Program-made: the position numbers and the translations under genes | Assembly: GCF_031202305.1 (NCBI RefSeq) | Contig: NZ_CP101731.1 | Location: 3,224,001 to 3,288,000 of the forward strand | Reading direction: 5' to 3' | Length of the DNA: 64,000 nt | Source of the DNA: Pelagibacterium sp. 26DY04 | GTDB lineage: Bacteria; Pseudomonadota; Alphaproteobacteria; Rhizobiales; Devosiaceae | Part shown: piece by piece, positions 19,531 to 27,287 of the stretch | Position numbering within the stretch: the first letter of the stretch is position 1 | Layout: each line of letters begins with the position of its first letter | The notes under the pieces: generated by a model | What the model was told of the DNA's origin: nothing | Database searches by the model: none | The model's input: the letters and a program-made list of their open reading frames with translations, nothing else

Positions 19531-19815
19531 ATGAACGACGTCACGATCCAGCACGAGGACAACGGCAGCAAGGGGCGCTATTTCATCGCCATCGACGGCG
19601 CGGAAGCGGAAATGACCTATACCAAGGTCGGCAACACCCAGATCATCATCGACCACACCCATGTGGCCGATGCGCTGCGGGGCCGCCATCTCGGCGAAGC
19701 GCTGGTTCTGCGCGCCGTCGAGGACGCGCGGGCCGCAGGCAAGCGCATCATCCCGCTTTGCCCGTTCGCCAAGGCCCAGATCGAAAAACACGCCGAATGG
19801 CAGGACGTGCTCTGA
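19531..19815 (+). CDS. GNAT-like N-acetyltransferase, YjdJ/COG2388 type
   Basis: The 94-residue small protein has the minimal acetyltransferase fold of COG2388: GRYFIAIDGAEAEMTYTKVG, then IIDHTHVADALRGRHLGEALVLRAVEDAR, where RGRHLG is the acetyl-CoA pyrophosphate loop, and RIIPLCPFAKAQIEKHAEW, with the conserved cysteine in CPF. The substrate is not known for the family. AAAGGAG precedes the ATG. A paralogue with the same layout is at 35740-36033. It is convergent with nadA, seven bases apart. Confidence 0.88.
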   Translation: MNDVTIQHEDNGSKGRYFIAIDGAEAEMTYTKVGNTQIIIDHTHVADALRGRHLGEALVLRAVEDARAAGKRIIPLCPFAKAQIEKHAEWQDVL

Positions 19816-19822
19816 GCCGAAC

Positions 19823-20899
19823 CTAGCTCCGGCTGGTGGAATAGGCGATCATGCGCTCGACCGAAGCGCGAGCCGGATCCATCAGCTCGGGGGCGATGGT
19901 GACCTCCTCGGTGCCGGTGTGCAGGCTCCAGAGGATGTTTTCGAGGTTGATGCGCTTCATGTGCGGGCAGATATTGCAGCCTCTGAGGAACGAGACGCCC
20001 TCGGTTTCGGCGGCGACATTGTCGCTCATCGAGCATTCTGTGACCATCACCACCCGTTCGGGCTTCTGGCTGCGCACCCAATCGATCATCCCCGAGGTCG
20101 AGCCGGCGAAATCGACGGCGTCGATCACCTCGGGCGGGCATTCGGGGTGGGCGATGATCTTGGCGCCCGGATAGGCCGAGCGCAGTTCGGCGATATCGTC
20201 GGCGGTGAAGGTTTCGTGCACCTCGCAGGCGCCGGCCCAGGTGACGATCTTCTTCTTTGTCTTTTTCGCCGTGTTCTTGGCCAGGTACTGGTCGGGGATC
20301 ATGATGACCGTATCTCCCTCGACCGCTTCCACGATCTGAAGCGCGTTCGACGAAGTGCAGCACACATCGGTGACCGCTTTGACCGCCGCCGAGGAATTGA
20401 CGTAGGTGACCACCGGCACGTTCGGATATTGCGCCTTCATCGAAAGCACGTCGGCGGCGGTGATCGAGGAGGCGAGCGAACAGCCGGCGCGGCTGTCGGG
20501 GATCAACACCCGCTTTGTAGGATTGAGCAGCTTGGATGTCTCGGCCATGAAATGGACGCCGCACTGGACGATGGTTTCGGCCTCGACCCGGGTGGCCTCG
20601 ATGGCGAGCTGCAGGCTGTCGCCCACGATATCGGCGACCCCGTAATAGATCTGCGGCGTCTGGTAATTATGGGCGAGGATGACGGCGTTCTTCTCGCGCT
20701 TGAGCTTATTGATCTGGAAGATAAGCGGCGCATAGAACGGCCATTCGACCTCGGGAATGCGGTCCTTGACCTTTTCGAACACCGGCCGGGTGTGCTTTTC
20801 GATCGCCTTGGAGAATTTGAGGTCGAATTCGGCGGCAAGCACCGCGCGCGCATCCTCGATGGGCGTGATGGCGTTGATCTGCTGGAGCATAGGAGGCAT
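19823..20899 (-). CDS. nadA: Quinolinate synthase A
   Basis: The 358-residue iron-sulfur enzyme condenses iminoaspartate (from NadB) with dihydroxyacetone phosphate to give quinolinate. The three 4Fe-4S ligands are visible in [23 protein letters not shown] and [35 protein letters not shown] is the family substrate motif. Two ATG codons, 20899 and 20890, are possible starts (MPPM or MLQQ); neither has a strong ribosome site. It has the same orientation as nadB but is separated from it by DUF5996, a repeat and the GNAT gene. Confidence 0.96.
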   Translation of the reverse strand: MPPMLQQINAITPIEDARAVLAAEFDLKFSKAIEKHTRPVFEKVKDRIPEVEWPFYAPLIFQINKLKREKNAVILAHNYQTPQIYYGVADIVGDSLQLAIEATRVEAETIVQCGVHFMAETSKLLNPTKRVLIPDSRAGCSLASSITAADVLSMKAQYPNVPVVTYVNSSAAVKAVTDVCCTSSNALQIVEAVEGDTVIMIPDQYLAKNTAKKTKKKIVTWAGACEVHETFTADDIAELRSAYPGAKIIAHPECPPEVIDAVDFAGSTSGMIDWVRSQKPERVVMVTECSMSDNVAAETEGVSFLRGCNICPHMKRINLENILWSLHTGTEEVTIAPELMDPARASVERMIAYSTSRS

Positions 20900-21032
20900 C
20901 CCCGCGCATTGTCGCGTGTCGCGTGTCGCGGCTCGCCGGCCGCGGGGGATGACTTAGGGAGTTTTGGTTCCCAATTCAATAAAGCCCGTGTTAGAGCACA
21001 GGCAGCATTGGCAAGAACCTATGGAGGACGAC

Positions 21033-21668
21033 ATGGAGCAAGATGCCGAAAAGCTTGGAACAATCCTTTCGGCGGCGCCTGTGGTCCCGGTGATTATTCA
21101 TGACGATGTCGCAACCGCCCGCAACCTTGCCGAGGCGCTGGTAGCCGGTGGGCTGGTCAATATCGAAGTGACGCTGCGCACGCCCAATGCATTGAAGGTC
21201 ATCGAGGAGATGGCCAAGGTCGATGGCGCCGTTGTGGGTTCGGGAACCGTGCGCAAGAAGGACGACATGAAGGCCTCCGCCAATGCCGGCTGCCAATTCA
21301 TGGTATCGCCCGGTGCGCCGGTCAAACTCCTCGAAGACGCCGAGGATATCGGCGTGCCGCTGCTGCCGGGGATCGCCTCGCCCACCGAAGCCATGGCCGC
21401 TTCGCTTCTGGGCTATACCTACCTCAAATTCTTCCCCGCCGAAGCCATGGGCGGGGCTGCGGTGCTCAAGGCCTTTGCCTCGCCGCTGCCGGACATCAAA
21501 TTCTGCCCCACGGGCGGGATCGATATGGAAAAGGCCAAGGGGTATCTCAAGCTCCCCAACGTCATCTGCGTGGGCGGCTCCTGGACCGTGCCGGCCGATG
21601 CCATCGCGGCCAAGGATTTCGACACCATCCGCACGCTGGCGGCGGACGCGGCCAAGCTCTCGGCGTAA
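21033..21668 (+). CDS. eda: 2-dehydro-3-deoxy-phosphogluconate aldolase
   Basis: The 211-residue aldolase cleaves KDPG to pyruvate and glyceraldehyde-3-phosphate in the Entner-Doudoroff pathway. I chose the ATG at 21033 because GGAGG at 21023-21027 is well placed; two earlier in-frame ATGs are possible. VVPVIIHDDVATARNLAEALVAGGLVNIEVTLRT carries the catalytic glutamate, and TYLKFFPAEAMGG carries the Schiff-base lysine, followed by the phosphate-binding CPTGGI. Its stop codon TAA is followed directly, with no gap, by the ATG of a ModE-type gene, an odd pairing. Confidence 0.95.
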   Translation: MEQDAEKLGTILSAAPVVPVIIHDDVATARNLAEALVAGGLVNIEVTLRTPNALKVIEEMAKVDGAVVGSGTVRKKDDMKASANAGCQFMVSPGAPVKLLEDAEDIGVPLLPGIASPTEAMAASLLGYTYLKFFPAEAMGGAAVLKAFASPLPDIKFCPTGGIDMEKAKGYLKLPNVICVGGSWTVPADAIAAKDFDTIRTLAADAAKLSA

Positions 21669-22037
21669 ATGAGGCGCCCTGTCCCCGCTTCGGGCCTGGG
21701 GCACCTTCGCGTGGTGCTCGACGAGGGGTTCTATATGGGACCGGGGCGGGCCGACCTGCTCGCCGGGATCGAGGCGACCGGCTCGATCAGCGCGGCGGGC
21801 AAGGCCATGGGCATGAGCTACAAACGCGCCTGGAGCCTGGTGCAGGCGCTCAATGACGGCTTCGGCAGTCCGCTGATCGAAACCAGCCGGGGCGGTTCGG
21901 GCCAGGGCGGCGCGAGCTTGACCGAGGCCGGGCGCGAGGTTCTGGCGCGGTATCGCGCGATGGAGCAAAAGACCGCAACCGCGATCGCCGGGGATATTGA
22001 AGCGCTCAAGAAGCTGCGCGGCGAGCCGTCAGGCTGA
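21669..22037 (+). CDS. ModE-like molybdate-responsive regulator, DNA-binding domain only
   Basis: The 122-residue protein consists of the LysR-like winged-helix domain found at the N-terminus of ModE: LLAGIEATGSISAAGKAMGMSYKRAWSLVQALNDGFGSPLIETSRGGSGQGGASLTEAGREVLARY. The molybdate-binding TOBE/Mop domains of full ModE are absent, as in many alphaproteobacteria. The ATG begins at the base after the eda stop. It is followed by modA after 74 bases that hold a perfect palindrome, so it most likely controls modAB. Confidence 0.85.
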   Translation: MRRPVPASGLGHLRVVLDEGFYMGPGRADLLAGIEATGSISAAGKAMGMSYKRAWSLVQALNDGFGSPLIETSRGGSGQGGASLTEAGREVLARYRAMEQKTATAIAGDIEALKKLRGEPSG

Positions 22038-22045
22038 ACATATCG
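22037..22045 (+). promoter_or_regulatory. Single half-site matching the mod palindrome arm
   Basis: AACATATCG here is identical to nine bases of the right arm of the palindrome at 22076-22099, 31 bases upstream of it and touching the stop codon of the ModE-like gene. It could be an auxiliary regulator contact; chance cannot be excluded. Confidence 0.35.
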
Positions 22046-22075
22046 GTTGTTCGACGGCGCCTGGCGTGCAAAGCT

Positions 22076-22099
22076 CGATATGTTTTGGCAAACATATCG
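22076..22099 (+). promoter_or_regulatory. Candidate ModE box (perfect palindrome) before modA
   Basis: CGATATGTTT (22076-22085) and AAACATATCG (22090-22099) are exact reverse complements around a TGGC centre. Size, AT-rich arms with CG ends and position between a ModE-type gene and modA fit a molybdate regulator site. It ends 12 bases before the modA ATG, so a bound protein would block transcription or initiation. Confidence 0.7.
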
Positions 22100-22111
22100 A
22101 AGGGACGCTTC

Positions 22112-22837
22112 ATGCGCCTGCCGCTTTTCGCCTTCGCTCTCGCTCTTGCCTTTCCGGCCCATGCGCAGGATGCGCAGATCGCAATTGCCGCCAATTTCAC
22201 GGCGGCGGTCGAACAATTGCGAGCGGCCTTTGCCGAGGAGACCGGGCAGGAAGTGGGATTTTCCTTTGGCGCGACGGGACAGCTTTACGCGCAGATAACC
22301 CAAGGCGCCCCCTTCGATGCGTTCCTATCCGCCGATGCGGCAACGCCGGCCCGGCTGCTCGAGGAGGGGCTGGCGGTCGAGGGATCGGGGTTTACTTATG
22401 CCGTCGGGCAATTGGTGCTGTTTTCCACCGATCCGGAGCGGGTGACCGGCCCCGAGAGCCTTGAGGGCGATTTCGCCCGGCTCGCCATCGCCGAACCGGC
22501 GGCGGCGCCCTATGGCGCGGCGGCGGCGGAGGTGATCGAAGCTCTGGGGCTGACAGAGGCGCTCGCCGATCGGCTGGTGATCGGCCAGAACATTTCCCAG
22601 ACCTACCAGTTCGTCGATACCTCCAATGCCGAGCTGGGGTTCGTGGCGCTCTCGCAGGTGATCGGGCGCGAGGATGGATCGCGCTGGGTGGTGGATGCGG
22701 AGCTTTATACGCCGATCACCCAGGACGCGGTGCTGCTGACCGACAATGAAGTGGCCGCCGATTTCCTCGACTTTATAAAGACCTCCGAGGCGGCGCACGA
22801 AATCATCGCCTCTTACGGCTACGGGTTCGCGGAGTGA
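22112..22837 (+). CDS. modA: Molybdate ABC transporter, periplasmic binding protein
   Basis: The 241-residue protein has a signal peptide [18 protein letters not shown] and the ModA core: [58 protein letters not shown], where the conserved Ser/Thr residues hold the oxyanion. [10 protein letters not shown] and [13 protein letters not shown] are further family motifs. AAGGGA precedes the ATG at 22112. It overlaps modB by four bases (GTGA), so the two are coupled. Control by the upstream ModE-like protein through the palindrome is inferred. Confidence 0.95.
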   Translation: MRLPLFAFALALAFPAHAQDAQIAIAANFTAAVEQLRAAFAEETGQEVGFSFGATGQLYAQITQGAPFDAFLSADAATPARLLEEGLAVEGSGFTYAVGQLVLFSTDPERVTGPESLEGDFARLAIAEPAAAPYGAAAAEVIEALGLTEALADRLVIGQNISQTYQFVDTSNAELGFVALSQVIGREDGSRWVVDAELYTPITQDAVLLTDNEVAADFLDFIKTSEAAHEIIASYGYGFAE

Positions 22838-23517
22838 ACCTGCTCTCCGACATCTGGCCGGCGGTGCGGCTCACGCTCGCCCTGGCCGCGACGACGACGG
22901 TGATCCTGCTGATCGTCGGAACGCCCATCGCCTGGTGGCTGGCCCGGTCGCGCTCGCGCTGGACGGTGGTGGTCAATGCGCTCGTCGCCCTGCCGCTCGT
23001 GCTGCCGCCCACGGTGCTGGGGTTCTACCTGCTGATCCTTTTGGGCGTGAATGGGCCGGGCGGCTGGCTCGCCCCGCTCTGGGGCGCGCGGACGCTGGCG
23101 TTCACCTTTCCGGGGCTGGTCATCGGCTCGGTGTTCTATTCCCTGCCCTTCGTCGTCCAGCCGCTGCGCAATGCGTTCATCGCCATCGGCGAAGACCCCA
23201 TCGAGGCGGCCCATACGCTGGGGGCGAGCCCGATGCAGACCTTCCTGCGCGTCGCCCTGCCCCTGGCCCGGCCCGGATATCTGACCGCAACCGTGCTGGG
23301 CTTTGCCCATACGGTGGGCGAGTTCGGGGTGGTGATGATGATCGGGGGCAACATACCGGGACAGACAAAGGTGCTGTCCATCGCGATTTTCGACTATGTC
23401 GAGCAGCTCAGATGGACCGAGGCGCATATCATCGCGGCCGGTCTGCTGGTCTTCGCGTTCGTGACGCTGGCCATCACCATGGGGGTGGATCGAAGGATTG
23501 CGCGGGTGCAGCCATAG
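22834..23517 (+). CDS. modB: Molybdate ABC transporter permease
   Basis: The 227-residue inner-membrane permease starts with a GTG overlapping the modA stop. It has about five hydrophobic segments and the EAA-loop motif [53 protein letters not shown], which docks on the ATPase. The length is complete. The expected ATPase gene modC does not follow; 386 bases of repeat-rich DNA come next, then an unrelated opposite-strand gene. ATP supply must come from an ATPase encoded elsewhere, or the system is defective. Confidence 0.94.
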   Translation: MNLLSDIWPAVRLTLALAATTTVILLIVGTPIAWWLARSRSRWTVVVNALVALPLVLPPTVLGFYLLILLGVNGPGGWLAPLWGARTLAFTFPGLVIGSVFYSLPFVVQPLRNAFIAIGEDPIEAAHTLGASPMQTFLRVALPLARPGYLTATVLGFAHTVGEFGVVMMIGGNIPGQTKVLSIAIFDYVEQLRWTEAHIIAAGLLVFAFVTLAITMGVDRRIARVQP

Positions 23518-23903
23518 CCCCCTCACCGCGTCGCCGTTCTTCCCTTCCATCATCCTCTCCTTCGTTATTGTCAGGCTTGACCCGACAACCCGAAACGCTG
23601 CCGAGGGTGCGGAAGGAGTTTGAAGGACACATTTCTTCTCAGCTCGTGGGAGCCTTGCGGGTCCCCGGATCAAGTCCGGAGACGAAGACGACGAGGTGGA
23701 AAGGCAGTGCCATGGGGGCTTCTGGACAGCATTTCGGCAAGAACTGTAAGGCCGCCCAACGAGCCCCCCTTCTCCCCTGGTGGGAGAAGGGTAGCTTTTG
23801 GCGAGCGTTTCAGCAGAAGCGCAAGCGCTACCAAGAGAGCCCCCCTCTCCCCTTGAGGGAGAGGGGATGGGGGTGAGGGGTGCGCTGAGCTTGCCTGGAG
23901 CCC
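23518..23903. repeat. Repeat-rich intergenic region where modC would be expected
   Basis: No coding sequence is credible in these 386 bases. It contains two perfect hairpins, CCCTTCTCCC/GGGAGAAGGG (23767-23791) and CCCCTCTCCC/GGGAGAGGGG (23842-23866), and an earlier stretch (GGCTTGACCCGACAA, CCCCGGATCAAGTCCGGAGA) resembling common Rhizobiales intergenic mosaics. No trace of a Walker motif or other modC remnant was seen in any frame. Confidence 0.75.
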
Positions 23904-25247
23904 CTAAGCCGGCGTCGGCCCCTCGGCCGAACCGACTTCCGCCTCGGGCCGGCCGGCATAGAAGGCCGAGAGCTGGCGGTAGGGGCGGGAGTTGAGCGCG
24001 ATGATGGTGACGAGGACGCCCACCAGCCCCGCGACTGTAAAGACCAGCGCGATACCCCGATCCGGGCCGGTGCCGAACCAGTCGCCGATGGTATCGGCGC
24101 CCGCGCCATCGGTCATGAACGGGATGACCACGAACTGGGTATAGGGGCCGATGAGAAAGGCGGTGAGCGGAGAAGCCGCCTGTTCCACCGATTGCGCAAA
24201 GCCGAACACGCGCCCCTGGCGTTCGAGGGGGACCACCTTTTGCAGCGTGGTGTGTTCGGCAGCTTCCGCATAAGGGCCAAAGAACATCCAGATGAAACAG
24301 CCCCCGACCAAAAGCCAGAGCGAGGGCTGGATGGTGAAAAAGCAGCAGGTGGTCCAGACGATGAGATTGACCAAAAGCAGTGTCTTCAATGGATTCTTGC
24401 CCAACCCGGTGCGCGAAATGATGATGCCCGAGGCGATAAAGGCGGTGGACAGCACGCCGAACAGCAGGCCCCAGATCTCGACCGAGACCAGCGACAGGCC
24501 ATAGGCGTCGAGCAGCGCCATGAAGATGCCACCCAAAAAATTGTTGAAGGTGGCAAAAAAGATCAGCGCGAAAAGCCCCGGCACGGCGGCGATCACGGCG
24601 ATGGTGCCGGCGATATCGACCCGCTTGGGCTCGGACGGTTGCCCGTCGACGGGCACCGGGCGTCCTTCGTTGAGGCGCAGGAAGAACAGGTGGAAAAACA
24701 CCACCACCGTGGCGGCAAGGGCGAGCAGCAGCACCAGATACATGCCGCCCCAGGCGACCAGGAACCCCGAGATCACCGAAGTGGTCAGAAACCCGATGCC
24801 CGTGACCATGCCGACCAAACCGTTGGCCTTGTCGCGCTCGTCTTCCGGCATCAGGATAGTGACGATGGTGGGCAGCGCGATCGAGCGGATATTGCCGGCG
24901 ATCACCCCCAGCATCACGATGAGGACGAACACCCAGAGATAGGCGCTGAAAGCGTCCGAGAACGCGCCCTCGGGCTCGAGCAGCACCATGGCGATGGCAG
25001 CGAGGTAGAAGACGAACGAAACAAGGCTCGACCCCATCATCGCCAGGCGTTTCGAATTATGATCGACAATGGCGCCCAGCCAGATGCCGAAGGCGGCAGT
25101 GAACACCAGGAAGATGCCGGCCACCATGCCGGTGGCGAACACCGACTGGGTCTCGATGAAGATCCAGAAGGTTATGGCGAACCAGACGGTAAAATTGGTC
25201 ACGTTGGCAACAAGGTTGTTGCCCAGAATCTGGTGAAAGGGGCTCAT
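23904..25247 (-). CDS. Major facilitator superfamily transporter
   Basis: The 447-residue membrane protein has roughly 12 hydrophobic segments. It starts MSPFHQILGNNLVANVTNFTVWFAITFWIF after AAAGGACC. The loop GAIVDHNSKRLAMMG between the second and third segments corresponds to the MFS signature loop. The pattern, with ALPTIVTILMPEDERDKANGLVGMVTGIGFLTTS and VPLERQGRVFGFAQSVEQAASPLTAFLIGP, is that of the macrolide/enterobactin-exporter-like drug efflux group. The substrate is unknown. It lies 191 bases downstream of a small secreted protein on the same strand. Confidence 0.9.
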   Translation of the reverse strand: MSPFHQILGNNLVANVTNFTVWFAITFWIFIETQSVFATGMVAGIFLVFTAAFGIWLGAIVDHNSKRLAMMGSSLVSFVFYLAAIAMVLLEPEGAFSDAFSAYLWVFVLIVMLGVIAGNIRSIALPTIVTILMPEDERDKANGLVGMVTGIGFLTTSVISGFLVAWGGMYLVLLLALAATVVVFFHLFFLRLNEGRPVPVDGQPSEPKRVDIAGTIAVIAAVPGLFALIFFATFNNFLGGIFMALLDAYGLSLVSVEIWGLLFGVLSTAFIASGIIISRTGLGKNPLKTLLLVNLIVWTTCCFFTIQPSLWLLVGGCFIWMFFGPYAEAAEHTTLQKVVPLERQGRVFGFAQSVEQAASPLTAFLIGPYTQFVVIPFMTDGAGADTIGDWFGTGPDRGIALVFTVAGLVGVLVTIIALNSRPYRQLSAFYAGRPEAEVGSAEGPTPA

Positions 25248-25438
25248 GGTCCGGTCCTTTGCGAGGCGCGAGCCTAATCCGCGCCGTTCTAGCAGGCAAT
25301 CGCGATTATTTTACGACTCGAAACCGGATGGCTGGCCCGGTTCGAGCCAAGGACGGACGAGGGATGGGGATGCCGACAGGGGTATTGAAAATTTCCGGAT
25401 CGGCGGCAATCCGGGTGAGGGGCCTGCCCCGCCTGCCG

Positions 25439-26008
25439 CTACCCGGCCGGAACAAGGTCGCTGACCGATTCCTCGACCATCGGCTGGTCGGAACCGCAGG
25501 TGAAGGTTTCGGCCAATTGATCGGCGGCTTGCCGGGCGCGCTGGTTGGCGCCTTCGGTCTGGGCGTCGATATAGGCCACCGCGCACGCGCCGCCGCCATC
25601 GGGTTGGCCGACGCGGGAGACCACGAGCACTTCCCGGCTCCAATTGCCCTCGATGTCGGCGAGGAACCAGCGCTGGATGGCGGCGACGGGGATTTCGATA
25701 TCGCGGTCGATCCGCACCCGCCATTCGACCGTGCCATTGGCGTAGTTGAAGGGCGAGAAGGTCGACATGCCGGATTCCGTGGCAAAGCCGTAGGTGACCG
25801 ATTCACGCCCATCGGTGTAACGGATGACGAAGGGATAGCCGGCATAGCCCGGACAGACATAATCGGCCCAATCCCCCTCCCCGTCCAGCGAGCGGCCGAT
25901 GACGCTGCAATCGGCTTCGACGTCATATTCGGTATATTCGCTGACCGCCTGCCCCATGGCCGGAGCCGCGGCGAAGGACAGGGCGAGGGCGGCGAAGAGG
26001 GCTTTCAT
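25439..26008 (-). CDS. Hypothetical secreted protein
   Basis: The 189-residue protein begins with a clear signal peptide, MKALFAALALSFAAAPAMGQA, and has no membrane segment afterwards. Cysteines at CSVIG, YVCPGY, ACAVAY and FTCGSD could form two disulfides in the periplasm. The rest (YPFVIRYTDGRESVTYGFATESGMSTFSPF, EWRVRIDRDIEIPVAAIQRWFLADIEGNW) suggests a compact beta-rich domain. I do not recognise the family. It follows the sugar kinase gene by 73 bases on the same strand and precedes the MFS gene. Confidence 0.75.
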   Translation of the reverse strand: MKALFAALALSFAAAPAMGQAVSEYTEYDVEADCSVIGRSLDGEGDWADYVCPGYAGYPFVIRYTDGRESVTYGFATESGMSTFSPFNYANGTVEWRVRIDRDIEIPVAAIQRWFLADIEGNWSREVLVVSRVGQPDGGGACAVAYIDAQTEGANQRARQAADQLAETFTCGSDQPMVEESVSDLVPAG

Positions 26009-26081
26009 GGCGCGAGAATCCTTGTGCGGCGGGTTCGATCTGCCAATATCGTTGCCTGCCAATCCGGCAGCAATATGGGGC

Positions 26082-27038
26082 TCAGATGCGGGCCAGCGCC
26101 GCCTCGACCTCGGCGCGGGTGGGCGGGTTGCAGCCGATATGGCCGCAATTGAGCCCGGCGGTGACGGCGCCGAAGGTAAGGACGGCTTCCAGCGCGTCGG
26201 CATCCAGAGTGCCGATCCTGTCCTTTTCCAGCGCGCCGCGATCGGAGAGCGCGGTGAGAATACCGGCCATGAGACTGTCGCCTGCCCCAACGGTATCGCC
26301 GAACTTTTCCGGACGATGGACCGAAGCGCGGGCCTGGCCGGAAGCGGTAAAGGCGCGCGAACCGTCCTCGCCCAGGGTGACGACGACCAGTTCGACATTG
26401 GGGCGGGCGAGCAGATCTTGCGCGTGCTCGTCAACAGACTTGCCCGGATCGAGAGCGGCGAGATCCTCGTCAGAAACCTTAACGATATGGGCGAGATCGA
26501 GGAAGGCGCCCAGCCGTTTCTTGTAACCGGCGAAATCGGAGATCAGCGAGGGGCGGACATTGGGGTCGATGGAGAGCACCGCGCCGCGTTGGGCGACGGA
26601 TTTGACCACGTCGAGCCAGATTTCAGCATCGTCGGGCTCGATGGGGAGGAAACCGCCGATCTGGAAGAGATCGATCTTTTCCGGCAGCGCAGCGAGGAGC
26701 TTTTTGCGGGAGATGTCGCGCTCGGCCGTGCCCTGGCGGTAGAAGGCATAGGCGGGAAGGCCCTTGGCGTTGCGCGTGACCACCGCAAGCGTCGTGTTGC
26801 AGTCCGAACGCTGTTTGACCAGCGGAACGACGCCGGCTTTTTCCAGCGGCCCCATCAGCAGATCGCCGAAGGTGTCGCGGGAGATGGGGCAGAGGAAACC
26901 GGCGGATTGACCGAGCTTGGCAAGGGCAATGGCACAATTGTAGGGGGAGCCGCCCTGGTGAGCGCCCATCTCCAGCGGGCCATCGCTGCGCGGCTTGGCG
27001 ACCAGATCGATAAGGCTTTCCCCCGCGACAACGAACAT
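26082..27038 (-). CDS. PfkB-family sugar kinase, probably fructokinase
   Basis: The 318-residue enzyme starts MFVVAGESLIDLVAKPRSDGPLEMGAHQGGSPYNCAIALAKLG, the first PfkB signature, which binds the sugar. The second signature is GDTVGAGDSLMAGIL with the catalytic Asp, near residue 260. Fructokinase is the usual function of the closest subgroup, but other sugars are possible. The start at 27038 is chosen because the longer frame upstream is repeat DNA. Confidence 0.88.
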   Translation of the reverse strand: MFVVAGESLIDLVAKPRSDGPLEMGAHQGGSPYNCAIALAKLGQSAGFLCPISRDTFGDLLMGPLEKAGVVPLVKQRSDCNTTLAVVTRNAKGLPAYAFYRQGTAERDISRKKLLAALPEKIDLFQIGGFLPIEPDDAEIWLDVVKSVAQRGAVLSIDPNVRPSLISDFAGYKKRLGAFLDLAHIVKVSDEDLAALDPGKSVDEHAQDLLARPNVELVVVTLGEDGSRAFTASGQARASVHRPEKFGDTVGAGDSLMAGILTALSDRGALEKDRIGTLDADALEAVLTFGAVTAGLNCGHIGCNPPTRAEVEAALARI

Positions 27039-27150
27039 ATGCACCCTCCCCGTCCAACGCGTCGGCGCTTTTCTATATGCTCGCCGGGCATTCGCCAAGG
27101 TGCTGGGCGGATGCTTGGCAGGGCCGCGACGATGGTTCTTTTCGCAAGCG

Positions 27151-27270
27151 CTGCGCCCCCTCATCCGACCGCTTCGCGGCCACCTTCTCCCCAGCGGGGC
27201 GAAGGAAAGCTTGGCGCAGGCGCTTCCGCAAGTTCCTCCCTCTCCCCGTTGGGGTGAGGGGCGCTGAGGT
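27151..27270. repeat. Hairpin-type intergenic repeat, copy between kinase and copper ATPase
   Basis: Contains CCCCCTCATCCGACCGC, CCACCTTCTCCCC and CCCTCTCCCCGTTGGGGTGAGG blocks, shared with the elements at 23767, 35151, 36667, 37912 and 38166. It lies in the 249-base gap between two genes; I see no open reading frame of interest in it. Confidence 0.7.
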
Positions 27271-27287
27271 AGCCGGGTTATCCGCCG

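Noticed and set aside
23518..23903. Possible modC remnant after modB
   Set aside because: No Walker A, signature or Walker B motif in any frame; the sequence is made of hairpin repeats and mosaic elements.
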